From contig NZ_JBHUDD010000008.1 in assembly GCF_042677865.1 (NCBI RefSeq), forward strand, positions 12,354 through 76,353: a DNA stretch of 64,000 bases. The letters are read 5' to 3'. Source of the stretch: Lutimaribacter salitolerans. Lineage in GTDB: Bacteria; Pseudomonadota; Alphaproteobacteria; Rhodobacterales; Rhodobacteraceae. Made by a program: the position numbers and the translations under genes. Positions 60,074 through 64,000 of the stretch are shown one piece after another. Every line of letters begins with the position of its first letter. Position 1 is the stretch's first letter. The notes under the pieces were generated by a model. That model was not told the origin of the DNA. It made no database searches and worked only from the letters and a program-made list of their open reading frames with translations.

Positions 60074-61614
60074 TGTCGGCGACCTGGTTCGATCACGCCA
60101 TCGCCACGGTGGCGCCGCGCATGGCGGCCCGCCGCGTCATGGCGCGTCAGGCGTTCGAGACCCTGACGCGGGGCTATGACGGCGCCGCGCGCGGGCGGCG
60201 CACAGAGGGCTGGCGCGCGCCGGGATCCTCGGCCGACACCGAGATCGGCGTGGCTGGGGCGCTTTTGCGCGACCGGATGCGCGATCTGGTGCGCAACAAC
60301 CCGCATGCGGCCAAGGCCGTGGCGGTGCTGGTCAACAACATCGTCGGCGCGGGCATCATGCCCCGCGCCGCCAGCGGCGACGACACGCTGGACCGGAAGG
60401 TCGACGCGCTGTTCGAACGCTGGACGGCGGAGTGCGACGCCGACGGCCAGCTCGACTTCTACGGGCTGCAGACGCTGATCTGCCGCGAGATGGTCGAGGC
60501 GGGCGAAGTCCTGGTGCGCCGCCGTCTGCGGCGGGCAAGCGACGGTCTGCCGGTGCCGCTGCAACTGCAGGTGCTGGAGGCCGACTTCCTCGACGCCACC
60601 AAGTCCGGTGCCCTCGGAGCAGGCCGCCTCGTGCAGGGGATCGAGTTCGACCCGGTCGGCAAGCGCCGGGCCTACTGGCTCCATGCCGAACATCCGGGCG
60701 ACGCCTATGGCGCCTTGCAGAACGGGTTGCAGAGCCGCCCGATCCCCGCGACCGAGATCGCGCACATCTACGAGAAGCAGCGCACGCAGGCGCGCGGCGT
60801 TCCCTGGGGCGCACCGGTGATCCGCAGCTTGCGCGATCTCGACGACTACGAGGTGGCCGAACTGGTCCGCAAGAAGACCGAGGCCTGCGTCACCGCCATC
60901 GTGTTCGGCGACGACGAGGCCCAGCAGGGCATCGCGCCCTCCGTGGTCGATGCCGACGGCAACCGGGTCGAGCAGTTCGAGCCGGGGCTGATCGCTTACG
61001 CGCGCGGTGGCAAGGACATCCGCTTCAACCAGCCCTCTGCAACGGGCGGCTACGGCGAATACAAGCGCGCAAGCCTGCACACGATCTCGGCCGGGTTCCG
61101 GGTGCCCTATGAGTTGCTGACCGGCGATCTCAGCCAGGTGAACTATTCCTCGATCCGGGCGGGTCTCGTCGAGTTCCGCCGCCAGATCGACGCGGTGCAG
61201 TGGCAGTTGTTCATCCCGATGTTCTGCGCGCCGGTCTGGCGGTGGTTCACCGAGGCCGCATGGGCCGCGGGTCAGATCCCGTCGCCCATCGTACCGGTCG
61301 AATGGTCGCCGCCGAAGTTCGAGGCGGTCGATCCGCAGAAGGACGCGATGGCGAACCTGCTGTCGATCCGCTCGGGCACCATGACGCTGGCCGAGGTGAT
61401 CGCGAAACAGGGCCGCAACCCCGACGCGGTGCTGGCCGAGATCGCCGCGACCAACGCCAAGCTCGACGCGCTGGGGCTGGTGCTCGACAGCGACCCTCGC
61501 CGCGTCACCAAGACCGGCAGCGCGCAGAGCAGCGATCCGGCGACCGATCCGGCCGATGACGACCCCTCCGCCGACGCGGACAATGACCCGGCGCAGACCG
61601 ACCAACAGGACTGA
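60073..61614 (+). CDS. lambda-family phage portal protein
   Basis: This 513-residue protein matches the lambda gpB portal family: NPHAAKAVAVLVNNIVGAGI near 78-97, QLQVLEADFLD, and FEPGLIAYARGGKDIRFNQP near 299-318, and GLVEFRRQIDAVQWQLFIPM. The portal is the ring through which DNA enters. The C-terminal 40 residues are Asp/Ser-rich and disordered. It directly precedes the protease-capsid fusion. Confidence 0.93.
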   Translation: MSATWFDHAIATVAPRMAARRVMARQAFETLTRGYDGAARGRRTEGWRAPGSSADTEIGVAGALLRDRMRDLVRNNPHAAKAVAVLVNNIVGAGIMPRAASGDDTLDRKVDALFERWTAECDADGQLDFYGLQTLICREMVEAGEVLVRRRLRRASDGLPVPLQLQVLEADFLDATKSGALGAGRLVQGIEFDPVGKRRAYWLHAEHPGDAYGALQNGLQSRPIPATEIAHIYEKQRTQARGVPWGAPVIRSLRDLDDYEVAELVRKKTEACVTAIVFGDDEAQQGIAPSVVDADGNRVEQFEPGLIAYARGGKDIRFNQPSATGGYGEYKRASLHTISAGFRVPYELLTGDLSQVNYSSIRAGLVEFRRQIDAVQWQLFIPMFCAPVWRWFTEAAWAAGQIPSPIVPVEWSPPKFEAVDPQKDAMANLLSIRSGTMTLAEVIAKQGRNPDAVLAEIAATNAKLDALGLVLDSDPRRVTKTGSAQSSDPATDPADDDPSADADNDPAQTDQQD

Positions 61615-61619
61615 CCATC

Positions 61620-63674
61620 ATGGACACGATGATCGAACTGCCGGCCATGCGCCGGTCGGCGGAGCTTGCGCCGAACACGGCCGATGCCGACAGCCGCACC
61701 GTCGAGGTGGTCTGGTCGGCAGGCGCCCGCGTCCGCCGCGCGACCTTCTTCGGCGAGCCCTATGACGAGGAGCTGAGCCTCGACCCCGCCCATGTCCGCC
61801 TCGACCGGCTGAACGCGGGCGCGCCGTTCCTGAAGGTGCACGAGCTCGACACGCTCGATGCGGTGATCGGCTCGGTCGTGCCGGGTTCGGCCCGGATCGA
61901 GAACGGGCGCGGCATCGCCTTGGTGCGGATCAGCGAGCGCGCCGACGTCGAGCCGATCTGGCGCGACATCCAGGCCGGGCACATCCGCGCGGTCTCCATC
62001 GGCTACCAGGTCCACCGCTTCGAGGTCTCGAAACCCGAGGCCGCCCGAGAACTCTGGCGCGCGGTGGACTGGACGCCCTTCGAGGTCTCCGCCGTCGCGG
62101 TCGGCGCCGACCCCGCCGCGGGCTTCCGCGCCCAGCATCCCCTTCACGACTGCGTCCTTCACCGCCGGGACGCCCCCACAGAGCAAGGAGCATCCCCGAT
62201 GACGGACAAGACCCAGACCCCGGCGAGCGACGCCGCAACCCCCGCCACCACCCAGCCGACCGAGCCGGTCGAAACCGAGGACACCCCCATGACCGAGCCG
62301 AAACCGGCTGCGCCCGACCCGAAGGTCGTGGCCAGCGAGACGCGCAGCCAGCCGAAGACGCAGGCTGCTCCCGCGCCCGACACCGAGGCTGTCGCGACCC
62401 GCGCCCGCGAGGCCGAGCGCGACCGCGTCTCCACCATCTACGATCTGGCCGGGCGGCTGAACCTCGAGCGCGGCTTCGCCGAGGATCTGGTGAAACGCGG
62501 CGTCAGCGTCGACGAGTCCCGCCGCCTGATCCTCGATCAGGTCGCCGCGAAATCCGACGAGACCCGGACCTTCCCGCATGTCTCTGTCCCCCTCGGCGGC
62601 CGGGACGAGCGCATCACCCGCCGCGACGCGGTGGCCAACGCGCTGCTGCACCGCTACAGCCCGACGCTGTTCCAGCTGGAGGACGCCGCGCGCCAGTATC
62701 GCGGCATGACTCTGCTGGAACTGGCCCGCGAAAGCCTCGGCAATGCCGGGGTCAACACGCGGGGCCTGTCGCGCGACGAGGTGGCGACGCGTGCGCTGCA
62801 CTCGACCTCGGACTTCCCCGAGATCCTGTCGGCGGTCACCAACAAGACCCTTCGCCAGGCCTACGAGGCCTATCCCCGCACCTTCATGCTGTTCTGCCGC
62901 CAGGTGCTGGCCACCGACTTCAAGGCGATGCACCGGGTGCAGCTCGGCGAGGCGCCGCAGCTGCTCGAAGTCGGCGAGAGCGGGGAGTTCAAGCGCGGGA
63001 CGCTGGGTGAGAGCAAGGAGAGCTACAAGGTCAAGACCTACGGCCGGGTGGTCGCGATCACCCGTCAGACGCTGATCAACGACGATCTCGACGCCTTCAC
63101 CCGCATCCCGGCGATGTACGGCAACTCCATCGCCCAGCTGGAAAGCGATGTGGTCTGGGGCATCATCACCGCCAACCCGGCCATGGCCGACGGCAACGCC
63201 TTGTTCCACACCACGCACAAGAACCTCGCGGGCACCGGCGCGGCGCTCGATGTCGGCAGCGTCGGCGCGGCCCGCGCCGCGATGGCCAAGCAGACCGGGC
63301 TCGACAAGAAGACGGTGCTGAACGTCCGCCCGGCGTTCCTGATCGTGCCCGCGTCGCTGGAACTGAAGGCCGAGCAGCTGGTCGCCCAGAACCTCGTCCC
63401 CGCCGCGACGTCCAGCGTGGTGCCGCAGTCGATCCGCACCCTCGCGCCGATCAGCGAGCCCCGGCTCGACGCGGCCAGCGAGACCGCCTGGTATCTGGCG
63501 GCGAGCCCGAACCAGATCGACACCATCGAGTACGCCTATCTCGAGGGTCAGCAGGGCGCCTACATCGAGACCCGCAACGGCTTCGACGTCGACGGCGTCG
63601 AGATCAAGTGCCGCCTCGACTTCGGCGCCAAGGCCATCGACTGGCGCGGCCTCTACAAGAACCCGGGCGCGTAA
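61620..63674 (+). CDS. prohead protease/major capsid fusion protein
   Basis: This 684-residue protein joins two head functions. Residues 1 to about 180 look like an HK97-type prohead protease (KVHELDTLDAVIGSVVPGSA, RAVSIGYQVHRFEV, DWTPFEVSAVAVGADPAAGF). Residues about 185-255 are a Pro/Thr/Ala-rich linker. The rest is a Mu-like major capsid (TLGESKESYKVKTYGRVVAI, LIVPASLELKAEQLV, ARLDFGAKAIDWRGLYKNPG-like end). A strong internal ribosome site in the linker could also yield capsid alone (see separate entry). It starts 6 bp after the portal stop. Confidence 0.93.
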   Translation: MDTMIELPAMRRSAELAPNTADADSRTVEVVWSAGARVRRATFFGEPYDEELSLDPAHVRLDRLNAGAPFLKVHELDTLDAVIGSVVPGSARIENGRGIALVRISERADVEPIWRDIQAGHIRAVSIGYQVHRFEVSKPEAARELWRAVDWTPFEVSAVAVGADPAAGFRAQHPLHDCVLHRRDAPTEQGASPMTDKTQTPASDAATPATTQPTEPVETEDTPMTEPKPAAPDPKVVASETRSQPKTQAAPAPDTEAVATRAREAERDRVSTIYDLAGRLNLERGFAEDLVKRGVSVDESRRLILDQVAAKSDETRTFPHVSVPLGGRDERITRRDAVANALLHRYSPTLFQLEDAARQYRGMTLLELARESLGNAGVNTRGLSRDEVATRALHSTSDFPEILSAVTNKTLRQAYEAYPRTFMLFCRQVLATDFKAMHRVQLGEAPQLLEVGESGEFKRGTLGESKESYKVKTYGRVVAITRQTLINDDLDAFTRIPAMYGNSIAQLESDVVWGIITANPAMADGNALFHTTHKNLAGTGAALDVGSVGAARAAMAKQTGLDKKTVLNVRPAFLIVPASLELKAEQLVAQNLVPAATSSVVPQSIRTLAPISEPRLDAASETAWYLAASPNQIDTIEYAYLEGQQGAYIETRNGFDVDGVEIKCRLDFGAKAIDWRGLYKNPGA
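62183..62201 (+). promoter_or_regulatory. internal ribosome binding site and start in the protease-capsid linker
   Basis: GCAAGGAG (62183-62190) is followed eight bases later by ATG (62199-62201), in frame with the fusion ORF. Translation from here would give a 491-residue protein starting MTDKTQTPASDAATP and containing the whole capsid domain. It is much better placed than chance for a coding sequence. A second in-frame ATG at 62289 has no clear site. Confidence 0.6.
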
Positions 63675-63703
63675 CCCGCACCCCATGCTGAACCCTGACA
63701 TGC

Positions 63704-63725
63704 GGGCGGTCCAATCGGGCCGCCC
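63704..63725 (+). terminator. possible hairpin after the capsid gene
   Basis: GGGCGG and CCGCCC pair around a 10-base loop, 30 bp past the capsid stop. The following TTCGTCGTT is not a full T-run, so it may only slow transcription or process the message before the DUF2190 gene. Confidence 0.45.
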
Positions 63726-63751
63726 TTCGTCGTTCCAAGAGGATCACCTCC

Positions 63752-63955
63752 ATGAAAAACTACGTCCAGCCCGGCAACACCATCACCCTGACCGCGCCCT
63801 ATGCCGTCGCCTCCGGCGATGGCCTGCTCGTCGGCTCCATCTTCGGCATCGCCGCCGGGGACGCCGCCATTGGCGATCCTATCGAGGCCGCGCTCGTCGG
63901 CGTCTTCGACATCACCAAGGTCGGCTCGCAGGTGTCAATCTGCATTCAAAACTGA
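63752..63955 (+). pseudogene. DUF2190 head-decoration gene, truncated by an insertion
   Basis: The first 60 codons read as a DUF2190 protein (MKNYVQPGNTITLTAPYAVA, SGDGLLVGSIFGIAAGDAAI, KVGSQ), which is usually about 110 residues and decorates or stabilises the capsid. After GSQ (63931) the family sequence stops, and the frame ends in SICIQN with a TGA at 63955, inside the adjoining insertion-sequence end. The ribosome site AAGAGGAT and the start are intact, so only a truncated protein would be made. Confidence 0.85.
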
Positions 63956-64000
63956 CCCATCGTGATCATTTAAAAATGACCCACCCGGGGGGTAGCAAAG
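63933..64000. mobile_element. left end of a probable IS21-family insertion sequence
   Basis: The sequence after the DUF2190 break begins TGTCAATCTG. It carries two imperfect direct repeats, CATTCAAAACTGACCCATC (63943-63961) and CATTTAAAAATGACCCACC (63967-63985), which match at 16 of 19 positions. Internally repeated termini with TGACCCA motifs beginning with TG are characteristic of IS21-like elements (istA/istB). The transposase genes would lie beyond the window. Confidence 0.7.

Noticed and set aside
57312..63955. Head and packaging genes as a gene transfer agent
   Set aside because: The Rhodobacterales gene transfer agent has a different capsid, portal and terminase set in fixed order and no recombinase. 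Here a GpA-type terminase, lambda portal, protease-capsid fusion, a serine recombinase and a methyltransferase point to a prophage.

Overview
The window is GC-rich, tightly packed DNA from an alphaproteobacterium, most likely order Rhodobacterales (Roseobacter/Paracoccus relatives). This rests on gene content and order: tandem peptide deformylases followed by fmt, a TelA/XpaC/SPFH cluster, a MaoC-phosphotransacetylase fusion beside ackA, a TamA-TamB pair, and a CIRCE element before groESL. All identifications come from motifs read by eye; no database search was run.

Chromosomal housekeeping, about 1-40.7 kb. On the minus strand, three overlapping deformylase-family genes run into fmt and two small membrane proteins; the third deformylase has lost key catalytic residues. 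Next come a MalY/PatB-type lyase behind a palindromic AT-rich promoter region, a periplasmic DsrE protein, tadA, and rluB. A plus-strand cluster (7.1-13.0 kb) encodes a 27-residue membrane peptide, XpaC, TelA, a DUF2927 lipoprotein, an SPFH/GYF protein, a b561-like membrane protein and a double zinc-ribbon membrane protein. It looks like a membrane-stress module and is the least understood system here. After it lie a nitroreductase, an isolated phnM with a lipase, a Nudix enzyme, an EamA transporter, groESL, a TraB/GumN protein, a PACE transporter, a DUF2161 protein, a Mn-pyrophosphatase, a PBP4-type peptidase, nadD, MaoC-Pta, ackA, tamB and tamA. A minus-strand operon, dacF-tmk-holB-tatD-MBL, follows behind a SPOR lipoprotein. 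A tRNA-Ser(UGA) gene closes this section.

Accessory DNA, 40.8-64.0 kb. Just past the tRNA is a broken lambda gpE-like capsid gene, a trace of an old prophage. A metal/phosphate cassette follows: a PhoA-family alkaline phosphatase, a Tat-exported CPFC protein, an ATPase and an FtsX-like permease, and a His/Asp-rich periplasmic PCuAC-like protein. The layout resembles zinc-linked ABC systems, but the substrate is inferred. From 46.4 kb to the end is a prophage: a minus-strand recombinase module (HTH protein, serine recombinase, DUF2924 protein, small protein), then a giant Toprim/helicase-like protein, a ParB-methyltransferase, DUF7220 and DUF3489 proteins, and a packaging and head module (small and large terminase, gpW-like connector, lambda-type portal, prohead protease/major capsid fusion, DUF2190). 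The DUF2190 gene is cut by what looks like one end of an IS21-type insertion sequence, so the head module is interrupted at the window edge.
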